The notes under the pieces were generated by a model. That model searched no databases and had not been told where the DNA came from. It worked only from the letters and a program-made list of their open reading frames with translations. Positions 21,579 to 29,891 of a stretch of 29,891 nucleotides of DNA are shown here, one piece after another (positions within the stretch are counted from its first letter, which is position 1; every line of letters starts with the position of its first letter). The stretch spans positions 1 through 29,891 of the forward strand of contig CAAEMZ010000034.1 of the NCBI GenBank assembly GCA_900757195.1, in the 5' to 3' direction. Origin of the DNA: Lachnospiraceae bacterium (GTDB lineage Bacteria > Bacillota > Clostridia > Lachnospirales > Lachnospiraceae). The position numbers and the translations under genes were made by a program.

Positions 21579-22535
21579 TTAAATCAGTGCAAAACTCCGC
21601 AGCAGGAAGATCCACAGTGTCAGCGAAACCGATGACAGGAGTGTTGCCATAACGACAATGCTGGAAGTCAGCACGGCGTCATTGTGCATATTTTTTGCCA
21701 TAATGTAACAGCTTACGGTTGTCGGCGAACCGAGCATGACGAGAATCGCCACCAGCTCACTGCCACGGAAGCCGAAAAGAATGGCAAAAGGGAAAAAGAT
21801 GGCCGGAATGATGACCAGTTTAATCAGGGTGGCCATCAGACTTGGTTTGATCTTTGCCAGAGCCTTCCGTCCTTCAAAGGTCGCGCCTACGACGAGAAGG
21901 GCGATCGGAGAAGCTGTGGCCGCGATATTTGTAATAAACTTCAAAGGTATCTTCGGAACGGGAATACCGCCGATGGCAAAAACAGAGCCGATCAGGATAC
22001 CGATGATGATCGGATTTTTAATGACGTTGATGCAGGCCCTGCGGATCGTTTTGGCGATCGGCTCATCCTGAGCATCGGAGGCGCCGAAGGTAAGGATGAC
22101 GACGGAGAAAATATTGTAAAGGGGCACGGCGGAGATAATCATCATCGGCGCCATCCCGGAATTTCCGTAAATATTTTCCACAAAGGCGATACCCAGAATC
22201 GCTGCGCTGCCCCGGGCGGCGGCCTGAGCAAAGGCGCCGGTCATGGATTTGTCTTTACAGTACCACCGGGCAAAGAGCCAGACACCGAGAAACATCAGTG
22301 TCGTTCCGATGGCGCAGAAGAGAACGAACTTCAGGCTGAACATTTCACGGATATTTGCTGTGGCAATATCCTTAAAACATAACAGCGGCAGTGCGACTTT
22401 AAAAACATAACGGTCGGCAACGGTTGTAAATTCTTTATTAAAGAGGCCAATCTGCATGAGAAACCATCCAAAAAGAATGATTAAAAAAATAGGCAGTGTT
22501 GCATTTAAGCTGAATATAAAATTGTCCATGGTCAC
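21579..22535 (-). CDS. AEC-family (auxin efflux carrier-like) transporter
   Basis: 318 residues with about ten hydrophobic helices. FSLNATLPIFLIILFGWFLMQ at the N-terminus, VADRYVFKVALPLLCF and SPIALLVVGATF, then LGSPTTVSCYIMA, are characteristic of AEC carriers, which export or exchange organic acids or amino acids. Start: GTG at 22535 overlaps the LysR stop (GTGA) with GGAG 5 bases away; ATG at 22529 (MDNFIFS) is an equally possible start. It is co-transcribed with the LysR gene, which probably controls it. Substrate cannot be told; a link to branched-chain metabolism is only suggested by the neighbouring leu-ilv operon. Confidence 0.87.
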   Translation of the reverse strand: MTMDNFIFSLNATLPIFLIILFGWFLMQIGLFNKEFTTVADRYVFKVALPLLCFKDIATANIREMFSLKFVLFCAIGTTLMFLGVWLFARWYCKDKSMTGAFAQAAARGSAAILGIAFVENIYGNSGMAPMMIISAVPLYNIFSVVILTFGASDAQDEPIAKTIRRACINVIKNPIIIGILIGSVFAIGGIPVPKIPLKFITNIAATASPIALLVVGATFEGRKALAKIKPSLMATLIKLVIIPAIFFPFAILFGFRGSELVAILVMLGSPTTVSCYIMAKNMHNDAVLTSSIVVMATLLSSVSLTLWIFLLRSFALI

Positions 22536-23443
22536 ATCGTCTCCTTTGTGGATTTATAAAAGTCAATAAAATGCCGGACGGCTTTTTCCTGCTGTCGTTT
22601 TTTTATATAGGTGAAGCCGATTTCCCGGCGGTGAATTGGAATATCCAGCGGTATTTCCTTCAGTCGTCCGTCGGAGAGTTCCTCGGTAACAAACTCTTTG
22701 ATGACACAGCCCACACCCAGACCGATCCGGGCAAATTCAATGAGAAGCTCCATGGTCGTTGCTTCGATGGTGTTGTTCATCGGCAGATGGTTGGAGGTCA
22801 TGTAATCGTCAATATACTGCCGGGTCATATTGTGCTTATCCAGAAGCATCAGCGTGCCCTTTTCAAAAAGATCCCGCCCGCTGTGGATGTTTTTGGTATC
22901 CAGTTCCAGATGGCGCAGATAGGAGGGAGAGGCCACAAAAATATCCTGAATCGTTCCGAGGGAATGAAAATCCATATTTCGGATGGCTCCAGGATGGGCA
23001 ATAAGGCCGATATCTATCTTTCCCGAATCCAGCATTTCCAGTGTCTGATTGGAAGACTGGCAGGTGATGATGATTTTTATGTGTGGATATTTTTCAATAA
23101 AAGCTTTCAGATAAGGGATGAGAATAAACTTGCACAGTGTATTGCTCACACCGATATGAATCGTTCCCATATCCATGGCATTCATCCGCCGCACCTTTTC
23201 TTCACCGGCATCAATGGCTTCAAAGGCGGCCTGTATGTGCTGATACAGAATCTTTCCTTCCTCGGTCAGGGTGACGCCGCGGGAGCTTCGGGAAAAGAGG
23301 GTGACGCCAAGGCTTTCTTCCAGACGGCTGATGGATTTGCTGATGGCCGGCTGGCTGTTATACAGTTGTTTGGCGGCCTGGGAAATATTCCCTGTATTGG
23401 CTACCGTATAAAAAATCCGGTAGAGACTCAGGTGCTGTTCCAT
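22532..23443 (-). CDS. LysR-family transcription regulator
   Basis: 303 residues. The N-terminal winged helix-turn-helix is clear: FYTVANTGNISQAAKQLYNS followed by QPAISKSISRLEESLG and LFSRSSRGVTLTEEG. The rest is the substrate-binding fold that senses a small co-inducer. It lies divergent from leuC with 131 bases between and first in an operon with an AEC transporter, so it may act on both sides. LysR regulators commonly control divergent neighbours; the effector is unknown. Confidence 0.92.
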   Translation of the reverse strand: MEQHLSLYRIFYTVANTGNISQAAKQLYNSQPAISKSISRLEESLGVTLFSRSSRGVTLTEEGKILYQHIQAAFEAIDAGEEKVRRMNAMDMGTIHIGVSNTLCKFILIPYLKAFIEKYPHIKIIITCQSSNQTLEMLDSGKIDIGLIAHPGAIRNMDFHSLGTIQDIFVASPSYLRHLELDTKNIHSGRDLFEKGTLMLLDKHNMTRQYIDDYMTSNHLPMNNTIEATTMELLIEFARIGLGVGCVIKEFVTEELSDGRLKEIPLDIPIHRREIGFTYIKKRQQEKAVRHFIDFYKSTKETM

Positions 23444-23470
23444 AACTTTCCTCCATTTATAACTTGTAAT

Positions 23471-23533
23471 TATAATAGATATTCATAATATGTATTTCTA
23501 TTATAGCTCTATATGTGATATTCTATCAATATC
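23471..23533. promoter_or_regulatory. Operator-like inverted repeats between the LysR and leuC genes
   Basis: TATAATAGA (23471-23479) and TCTATTATA (23497-23505) are exact 9-base inverted repeats 17 bases apart; GATATT (23517-23522)/AATATC (23528-23533) is a second pair. Dyads at this spacing in a divergent LysR intergenic region are what its binding sites look like. The region is very AT-rich, so chance is possible. Confidence 0.45.
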
Positions 23534-23574
23534 TATTTTTAATAATAATGACGAAAAATAAAGGAGGATTTATC

Positions 23575-24837
23575 ATGGGAATGACGATGACCCAGAAAAT
23601 ATTGGCATCTGCAGCCGGACTGGAAGAGGTTCATGCAGGAGATTTGATTATGGCAAACCTGGATTTAGTCCTGGCAAATGATATCACGGGACCGGTATCC
23701 ATTAATGAGATGGATAAGTTTGAAAAGAAAGGTGTTTTCGATAAAGATAAGGTGGCTCTGATTCCGGACCATTTTTCACCGAATAAAGATATTGCGTCCG
23801 CGCAGAACTGTAAATGTATGCGGGAATTTGCCCGTGCCAATGATGTGACCCATTTCTATGAAGTGGGTGAAATGGGCATTGAACACGCCCTTTTACCGGA
23901 AAAAGGAATTGTGACCGCCGGAGATACAGTTATCGGCGCCGATTCCCACACATGTACCTACGGCGCTATCGGCGCTTTTTCCACCGGTGTCGGCAGTACA
24001 GATGCGGCCTGCGGTATTGTTATGGGTAAAGCATGGTTTAAAGTACCTTCCGCTATCAAATTTGTTCTGACAGGAAAGCCTGCCAAATGGATCAGCGGAA
24101 AAGATATTATTTTACATATTATCGGCATGATCGGCGTGGATGGCGCTCTGTACCGTTCCATGGAATTTACTGGCGACGGTATTCAGTATCTTTCGATGGA
24201 TGACCGATTCACTATCTCCAATATGGCGATTGAAGGCGGCGCCAAGAACGGCATTTTCCCTGTAGATGATCTGGCGCTGGCATATATTAAAGAACACAGC
24301 GATAAACCGTATAAAGTTTTTGAAGCCGATGCGGATGCGGAATATGATGAAACCTATACCATTGATCTGAGCGCTTTAAAACCAACGGTTGCCTTCCCGC
24401 ATCTGCCGGAAAATACCCGTACGATTGATGAAGTCGGCGATATCGCTATTGACCAGGTCGTTATCGGTTCCTGTACCAACGGCCGTCTGGACGACCTGAA
24501 AATTGCCGCAGAGGTGATGAAAGGACATAAGATCGCCAAAGGTCTTCGTGTCATTGTGATTCCGGCAACCCAGAAGATTTATCTGGACGCGATGGAAGCC
24601 GGATATATTAAAACCTTTATTGAAGCCGGAGCGATTGTCAGCACACCGACCTGCGGACCTTGCCTTGGCGGTTATATGGGTATTCTTGCGGAAGGCGAGA
24701 AATGTGTATCCACAACCAATCGTAACTTTGTCGGACGTATGGGCCATGTGACATCGGAAATTTATCTGGCAAGCCCGGCAGTCGCAGCAGCCAGCGCGAT
24801 TACAGGCAGAATTTCCTGTCCATGTGAATTAGATTAA
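23575..24837 (+). CDS. leuC: 3-isopropylmalate dehydratase large subunit
   Basis: 420 residues from ATG 23575, chosen because AAGGAGG (23561-23567) lies 7 bases upstream; the frame extends to 23515 without a ribosome site. It isomerises 2-isopropylmalate to 3-isopropylmalate with LeuD. Cluster-binding cysteines occur in GSCTNGR and TPTCGPCLGG; GADSHTCTYGAIGAFSTGVGSTD is the aconitase-family signature. The 420-residue length marks the short two-subunit type. First gene of leuC-leuD-leuB-ilvD-ilvB. Confidence 0.95.
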   Translation: MGMTMTQKILASAAGLEEVHAGDLIMANLDLVLANDITGPVSINEMDKFEKKGVFDKDKVALIPDHFSPNKDIASAQNCKCMREFARANDVTHFYEVGEMGIEHALLPEKGIVTAGDTVIGADSHTCTYGAIGAFSTGVGSTDAACGIVMGKAWFKVPSAIKFVLTGKPAKWISGKDIILHIIGMIGVDGALYRSMEFTGDGIQYLSMDDRFTISNMAIEGGAKNGIFPVDDLALAYIKEHSDKPYKVFEADADAEYDETYTIDLSALKPTVAFPHLPENTRTIDEVGDIAIDQVVIGSCTNGRLDDLKIAAEVMKGHKIAKGLRVIVIPATQKIYLDAMEAGYIKTFIEAGAIVSTPTCGPCLGGYMGILAEGEKCVSTTNRNFVGRMGHVTSEIYLASPAVAAASAITGRISCPCELD

Positions 24838-24852
24838 GGAGGTACTCGAAGA

Positions 24853-25350
24853 ATGAAAGCATTTGGTTCAGTTTTTAAATATGGTGACAATGTAGATACA
24901 GACGTAATTATTCCGGCCAGACATCTGGCAACGACCGATCCGAAAGGACTGGCAGCCCATTGTATGGAAGATATTGATACAGAATTTGTTAAAAAGGTCA
25001 AAGACGGTGATATTATGGTTGCCCGCAAAAATTTCGGCTGCGGTTCTTCCAGAGAACATGCGCCGATCGCTATTAAGGCATCCGGCATCAGTTGTGTCAT
25101 TGCCGAAACCTTTGCCAGAATCTTCTATAGAAATGCCATTAATATCGGGCTTCCGATCATCGAATGTAAAGAGGCGGCAGAAAAAATTGAAGCTGGAGAC
25201 CAGGTTGAGATTGACTTTGATAACGGAGTTATTTATAATCGTACAAAAAACGAATCTTACCAGGGTCAGGCCTTTCCGGAATTCATGCAGGAGCTGATCG
25301 CAGCCGGTGGATTAATTAATTATATGAATCAGTCATTGAAAAATAAATAA
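24853..25350 (+). CDS. leuD: 3-isopropylmalate dehydratase small subunit
   Basis: 165 residues, the short LeuD form that pairs with the 420-residue LeuC. YGDNVDTDVIIPARHL (10-25) and KNFGCGSSREHAPIA are the swivel-domain signatures. TAAGGAGGT starts at the leuC stop, so the two subunits are translated together. Confidence 0.96.
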   Translation: MKAFGSVFKYGDNVDTDVIIPARHLATTDPKGLAAHCMEDIDTEFVKKVKDGDIMVARKNFGCGSSREHAPIAIKASGISCVIAETFARIFYRNAINIGLPIIECKEAAEKIEAGDQVEIDFDNGVIYNRTKNESYQGQAFPEFMQELIAAGGLINYMNQSLKNK

Positions 25351-25389
25351 TTTTGTGGTATGTTATAGGATAACGAAAGGAAAATTATC

Positions 25390-26472
25390 ATGAATTACAA
25401 CATTGCAGTGATAAAGGGTGACGGCATCGGCCCTGAAATCGTAACCGAAGCGATGAAGGTTATGGATGAAGCCGCAGAAAAATTTGGTCACACCTTTAAC
25501 TATACACAGGTATTGATGGGAGGATGCTCCATCGATGCGACCGGCGTTCCGCTGACAGACGAGGCGATTGAAACCTGTAAAGCCAGTGACGCCGTACTTT
25601 TGGGTTCTATTGGCGGCGATACGACCACATCGCCATGGTATAAGCTGGAACCATCCCTGAGACCGGAAGCCGGTCTTTTAAAACTGAGAAAATCTCTCGG
25701 ACTGTTTGCCAATATCCGTCCGGCCTATCTCTATAAGGAATTAAAGGATGCCTGTCCTTTAAAGGATGAGATTATCGGCGACGGTTTTGATATGGTCATT
25801 ATGCGTGAGCTGACCGGCGGCCTCTATTTCGGAGAACGGAAAACCGTGGAAGAAAACGGTGTTCTGAAAGCCTATGATTCTCTGACTTATGATGAGAATG
25901 AAATCCGCCGCATCGCTGTAAAAGGCTTCGAAACGGCCATGAAACGCCGCAAAAACGTCATCAGTGTGGATAAGGCCAATGTCCTTGATTCCTCCCGTTT
26001 ATGGCGGAAGGTTGTGGAAGAGGTAGCGAAGGATTATCCGGAAGTGACCTATTCCCATATGCTGGTGGACAACTGCGCGATGCAGCTTGTGAAAAATCCG
26101 GGACAGTTTGATGTGATTTTGACAGAAAACATGTTTGGAGATATTCTTTCGGATGAAGCCAGTGAAGTCACAGGTTCTATCGGAATGTTATCTTCGGCGA
26201 GCCTGAGCGCAACGAGTCTCGGCGTTTATGAACCAAGTCATGGTTCCGCACCGGATATTGCCGGACAGAATAAGGCGAATCCGATCGCAACGATTTTATC
26301 TGCAGCCATGCTGCTCCGTTATTCTCTGAATCTCGATAAAGAAGCGGATGCCATTGAAGCTGCAGTTCAGAAGGTTCTTGAGGACGGATACCGTACCGTG
26401 GACATTATGTCCGATGGCTGCCGGCTTGTGGGCTGCCGTGAAATGGGCGATGCCGTTGCAGAACGTATTTAA
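25390..26472 (+). CDS. leuB: 3-isopropylmalate dehydrogenase
   Basis: 360 residues. It oxidises and decarboxylates 3-isopropylmalate with NAD to give 2-oxoisocaproate, the leucine precursor. GDGIGPEIV (10-18), RELTGGLYFGE, DKANVLDSSRLWR and the NAD site EPSHGSAPDIAGQNKANP are all present. ACGAAAGGAA precedes the ATG. Third gene of the operon, 39 bases after leuD. Confidence 0.97.
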   Translation: MNYNIAVIKGDGIGPEIVTEAMKVMDEAAEKFGHTFNYTQVLMGGCSIDATGVPLTDEAIETCKASDAVLLGSIGGDTTTSPWYKLEPSLRPEAGLLKLRKSLGLFANIRPAYLYKELKDACPLKDEIIGDGFDMVIMRELTGGLYFGERKTVEENGVLKAYDSLTYDENEIRRIAVKGFETAMKRRKNVISVDKANVLDSSRLWRKVVEEVAKDYPEVTYSHMLVDNCAMQLVKNPGQFDVILTENMFGDILSDEASEVTGSIGMLSSASLSATSLGVYEPSHGSAPDIAGQNKANPIATILSAAMLLRYSLNLDKEADAIEAAVQKVLEDGYRTVDIMSDGCRLVGCREMGDAVAERI

Positions 26473-26516
26473 TCATATTTGATCTATATAAGGAAGTATA
26501 AGGAAGGAAGATGCAG

Positions 26517-28190
26517 ATGAGAAGCGATGTCGTAACGAAGGGGATGCAGTCCGCACCTCAGCGTTCATTATTTAATGCTCTGGGTATGACAAAAGAAGAA
26601 CTGGAGAGACCTCTGGTCGGTATTGTCAGCTCTTATAATGAAATTGTACCGGGACATATGAATATTGATAAAATAGTTGAAGCCGTAAAGATGGGTGTTG
26701 CCATGGCCGGCGGTACACCGATTGTATTTCCTGCCATCGCTGTCTGCGACGGTATTGCCATGGGTCATGTCGGAATGAAATATTCTCTGGTGACCCGGGA
26801 TCTGATCGCCGATTCCACCGAATGTATGGCGCTTGCCCATCAGTTTGACGCCCTTGTGATGGTGCCGAACTGTGATAAAAACGTTCCGGGACTTCTGATG
26901 GCGGCAGCCCGGTTAAATATTCCGACGGTTTTTGTCAGCGGCGGACCGATGATGGCAGGCCGTGTCGGCGGTGAAAAACGCAGCCTTTCCAGTATGTTCG
27001 AAGCGGTTGGTTCCTATGCAGCCGGAACGATGACCGAGGATCAGGTCGATGAATTTGTGAACAAAGTCTGTCCGACCTGCGGTTCCTGCTCCGGTATGTA
27101 CACCGCAAACTCCATGAACTGTCTGACGGAAGCCCTGGGTATGGGCCTTCAGGGCAACGGAACGATTCCGGCCGTTTATTCCGAACGTCTCCGTCTTGCC
27201 AAACATGCGGGCATGAAGGTCATGGAAATGCTCGAAAAAAATATCCGCCCGAGAGATATTATGACAGAAAAAGCATTTATGAATGCTCTGACGGTGGATA
27301 TGGCCCTCGGCTGTTCCACAAACAGTATGCTTCATCTTCCGGCCATCGCTCATGAAGCCGGCGTTGAACTGAATGTGGACATTGCCAATGAAATCAGTGC
27401 GAAAACACCGAACCTGTGTCATCTGGCACCGGCAGGCTTTACTTATATGGAAGATCTGAATGAAGCCGGCGGCGTTTATGCGGTGATGAACGAACTGAAT
27501 AAAAAAGGATTATTACATACAGATTTAATGACTGTGACAGGAAAGACCGTCGGCGAAAACATTGCCGGATGCGTGAACAGAAATCCGGAGGTTATCCGTC
27601 CGGTGGAAAATCCATACAGTACGACCGGAGGTATCGCCGTATTAAAAGGAAATATCGCACCGGATTCCTGTGTGGTAAAACGTTCCGCAGTGGTGCCTGA
27701 AATGATGGTCCATGAAGGACCGGCCAGAGTGTTTGACTGTGAGGAAGATGCGATTGCAGCGATTAAAGGCGGACAGATCGTTGCCGGAGATGTGGTTGTT
27801 ATCCGTTACGAAGGACCGAAGGGCGGACCGGGTATGCGTGAAATGCTCAATCCGACATCGGCCATCGCAGGTATGGGCCTTGGCTCCAGCGTGGCGCTGA
27901 TTACTGACGGACGTTTCTCCGGTGCATCCAGAGGCGCATCCATCGGCCATGTATCACCGGAAGCGGCTGTCGGCGGACCGATTGCCCTGATCGAAGAAGG
28001 CGATATCATTAAGATCGATATCCCGGCCAATACCATCAACGTGGCTGTCAGCGACGAAGAACTGGAGACACGCCGGGCAAAATGGCAGCCGAGGGAACCG
28101 AAGGTGACGACCGGATATCTGGCAAGATATGCGTCTATGGTCACATCCGGTAACCGGGGAGCTGTTCTTGAAATTCCGAAAGTAAAATAG
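26517..28190 (+). CDS. ilvD: Dihydroxyacid dehydratase
   Basis: 557 residues from ATG 26517. An ATG at 26511 is only 2 bases after the ribosome site AAGGA (26504-26508), while 26517 is 8 bases away and gives the usual MRSDVVTKGMQ opening. It dehydrates dihydroxyisovalerate and its homologue using an iron-sulfur cluster; cluster cysteines are in PNCDKNVPG and CPTCGSCSGMYTANSMN. GRFSGASRGASIGHVSPEA is the C-terminal signature. It serves both the valine/isoleucine and leucine branches. It ends in TAG, 14 bases before ilvB. Confidence 0.97.
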   Translation: MRSDVVTKGMQSAPQRSLFNALGMTKEELERPLVGIVSSYNEIVPGHMNIDKIVEAVKMGVAMAGGTPIVFPAIAVCDGIAMGHVGMKYSLVTRDLIADSTECMALAHQFDALVMVPNCDKNVPGLLMAAARLNIPTVFVSGGPMMAGRVGGEKRSLSSMFEAVGSYAAGTMTEDQVDEFVNKVCPTCGSCSGMYTANSMNCLTEALGMGLQGNGTIPAVYSERLRLAKHAGMKVMEMLEKNIRPRDIMTEKAFMNALTVDMALGCSTNSMLHLPAIAHEAGVELNVDIANEISAKTPNLCHLAPAGFTYMEDLNEAGGVYAVMNELNKKGLLHTDLMTVTGKTVGENIAGCVNRNPEVIRPVENPYSTTGGIAVLKGNIAPDSCVVKRSAVVPEMMVHEGPARVFDCEEDAIAAIKGGQIVAGDVVVIRYEGPKGGPGMREMLNPTSAIAGMGLGSSVALITDGRFSGASRGASIGHVSPEAAVGGPIALIEEGDIIKIDIPANTINVAVSDEELETRRAKWQPREPKVTTGYLARYASMVTSGNRGAVLEIPKVK

Positions 28191-28204
28191 AAAGAGGTAT
28201 ACAT

Positions 28205-29884
28205 ATGGAGTTAACAGGCGCACAAATTGTTATTGAATGTCTGAAAGAACAGGGCGTTGATACGGTTTTTGGATATCCTGGCGGTGCCATTTTAAATGTA
28301 TACGATGAATTGTATAAACATAGAGATGAGATTACCCATTATCTGACATCCCATGAACAGGGAGCTTCCCATGCGGCGGACGGCTATGCCAGAGCTACAG
28401 GAAAGGTAGGCGTCTGCTTTGCCACATCCGGCCCGGGAGCAACCAACATGGTGACAGGTATTGCCACAGCCTATATGGATTCTGTACCTGTCGTTATGAT
28501 TACCTGCAACGTGGGACTGAGCCTTCTTGGAAAAGACAGTTTCCAGGAGGTGGATATCCTCGGTATTACGATGCCTGTCACAAAATACAATTTTATTGTT
28601 AAAGATGTTACGAAGCTGGCGGATGTCATCCGCCGGGCTTTCAAGATCGCCCAGAGCGGACGTCCGGGTCCGGTCGTTGTCGATATTACAAAAAATGTGA
28701 CAGCGGAAAAAACAGAATATACAGCGAAGAAGCCGGAACCGGTAGAACCGGATGCGTCAGCAGTGAATGAAGCGGATGTGGAAAAGGCCGTAACGATGAT
28801 TGCCCATGCCAAAAGACCTTTTGTCTTCGTAGGCGGCGGCGTCACCTTATCGAATGCCTCTGAAGAACTGCACCGGTTTGTGAAAAAAATCGATGCTCCG
28901 GTGGCGGATTCTCTGATGGGAAAGGGCGCCTTTGACGGCACCGACGATGCCTATGTGGGAATGCTCGGTATGCATGGAACCAAAACGGCGAACTACGGCG
29001 TGACCCAGTGCGACCTGCTGATTGTGGTCGGTTCCCGTTTCTCGGACCGTGTGATCGGTAATCCGAAGACCTTTGCGGGCAATGCACAGATCTTACAGAT
29101 TGATGTGGATGCTTCGGAAGTTAATAAAAATATTGTTGTGGACCACTGTGTCGAAGGCGATGCCAAGGTGGTTCTCCGAAAACTCAGCGCTCAGTTGAAT
29201 AAAATGGAACATGCCGAGTGGATGGCTTATATTGCGGAGCTTAAAAAACGCTATCCGCTGACCTATCCGAAGGACCGGCTGACGGGGCCTCAGATTGTGG
29301 AAACCGTTTATGAGATGACCAAAGGCGATGCGATCATTACGACGGAAGTCGGGCAGCATCAGATGTGGTCGGCTCAGTTTTATAAATACAAAGCGCCGCG
29401 GCAGTTTATTACCTCCGGCGGCCTCGGAACGATGGGCTATGGCCTGGGAGCCTGTATTGGCGCCAAGGTGGCCCGTCCGGATAAGACCGTTGTGAACATT
29501 GCCGGAGACGGATGTTTCCGGATGAATTTTAATGAACTGCTGACCGCTTCAAAATATAAAATTCCGATTATTGAAGTGATTGTCAATAACAGTGTGCTCG
29601 GCATGGTTCGCCAGTGGCAGACACTGTTCTATGAGAAGCGTTACTCCAATACAATATTGGAAGGCGGTTTTGATTATGCCCGGATCGCGGAGGCCTGCGG
29701 CTGCCGGGGCATTAATGTAACAAGCAGAGAAGAACTCGTATCCGCTATGGAAGAAGCTCTTGTTTCTGACGGACCGGTTGTTATTAACTGTATCATCGAC
29801 TGTGACGATAAGGTATGGCCGATGGTGGCTCCGGGAGCTTCAATTTCTGAGGTTTTTTCGGAAGAAGATATGATAAGAAATTAA
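28205..29884 (+). CDS. ilvB: Acetolactate synthase large (catalytic) subunit
   Basis: 559 residues, complete. It joins two pyruvates to acetolactate using thiamine diphosphate and FAD. The catalytic glutamate is in SHEQGASHAADGYAR (about 49-63), the diphosphate site is GDGCFRMNFNELLTA ending at VNNSVLGM, and TSGGLGTMGYGLGA precedes it. AAAGAGGTATAC precedes the ATG. Its regulatory subunit ilvN is in the separate ilvN-ilvC operon 18 kb upstream. No terminator is visible in the 7 bases left after its stop. Confidence 0.97.
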   Translation: MELTGAQIVIECLKEQGVDTVFGYPGGAILNVYDELYKHRDEITHYLTSHEQGASHAADGYARATGKVGVCFATSGPGATNMVTGIATAYMDSVPVVMITCNVGLSLLGKDSFQEVDILGITMPVTKYNFIVKDVTKLADVIRRAFKIAQSGRPGPVVVDITKNVTAEKTEYTAKKPEPVEPDASAVNEADVEKAVTMIAHAKRPFVFVGGGVTLSNASEELHRFVKKIDAPVADSLMGKGAFDGTDDAYVGMLGMHGTKTANYGVTQCDLLIVVGSRFSDRVIGNPKTFAGNAQILQIDVDASEVNKNIVVDHCVEGDAKVVLRKLSAQLNKMEHAEWMAYIAELKKRYPLTYPKDRLTGPQIVETVYEMTKGDAIITTEVGQHQMWSAQFYKYKAPRQFITSGGLGTMGYGLGACIGAKVARPDKTVVNIAGDGCFRMNFNELLTASKYKIPIIEVIVNNSVLGMVRQWQTLFYEKRYSNTILEGGFDYARIAEACGCRGINVTSREELVSAMEEALVSDGPVVINCIIDCDDKVWPMVAPGASISEVFSEEDMIRN

Positions 29885-29891
29885 ATAAACA

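Noticed and set aside
21684..22382. 232-codon plus-strand frame antisense to the AEC transporter
   Set aside because: Low-complexity, highly charged translation opposite a clear membrane protein; a shadow frame.
22571..23488. 305-codon plus-strand frame antisense to the LysR gene
   Set aside because: The LysR protein on the other strand is fully conserved; the antisense frame has no motif or good start.
1..29891. CRISPR arrays, tRNA or rRNA genes, insertion sequences, phage attachment sites
   Set aside because: No repeat-spacer pattern, cloverleaf, rRNA stretch, transposase or integrase was seen on either strand.

Overview
The window looks like chromosomal DNA of a low-to-mid GC Gram-positive anaerobe, most likely Clostridia and probably Lachnospiraceae. 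This is inference from strong Shine-Dalgarno sites, sigma-A style promoters, a pyruvate formate-lyase operon behind a ZTP riboswitch, a leuCDB-ilvDB operon and small Lachnospiraceae-type proteins. No taxonomic search was possible.

Bases 1-7660 hold a peptide-modification (RiPP-like) island, by eye more AT-rich than what follows. It carries two radical SAM/SPASM enzymes (the first cut by the window edge), one free-standing PqqD-type recognition protein, two HPr-kinase-like proteins, a Ser/His-type S24/S26 peptidase, three small precursor-like genes and an ABC exporter broken by an amber codon. Each kinase sits directly after a precursor that ends in serine. The third precursor ends in leucine and has no kinase, yet it is followed by what looks like the last codons and the terminator of a lost kinase gene. 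Precursors 2 and 3 are homologous to each other. Precursor 1 is unrelated and contains a textbook EF-hand calcium loop. My reading is a modular system of precursor plus C-terminal serine kinase that shares radical SAM, PqqD, peptidase and export functions. This is the most novel part of the window.

Bases 7660-12000 hold a 50-residue membrane protein on the minus strand that appears to start at CTG, a CpsB/YwqE-type PHP phosphatase, enolase, and ilvN-ilvC. The ilv pair has a perfect consensus promoter followed at once by a hairpin. Bases 11740-14990 are a ZTP (pfl) riboswitch with a built-in terminator controlling pflA-pflB.

Bases 15000-17390 carry a coupled pair (an unrecognised 142-residue protein and a secreted NUC-type nuclease) and a monofunctional peptidoglycan glycosyltransferase. 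Bases 17345-23443, on the minus strand, carry LysR regulator, AEC transporter, parE and parC. Bases 23575-29884 carry leuC-leuD-leuB-ilvD-ilvB, divergent from the LysR gene.

Together ilvB, ilvN, ilvC, ilvD and leuBCD cover most of valine and leucine synthesis. leuA and a branched-chain aminotransferase are not in the window.
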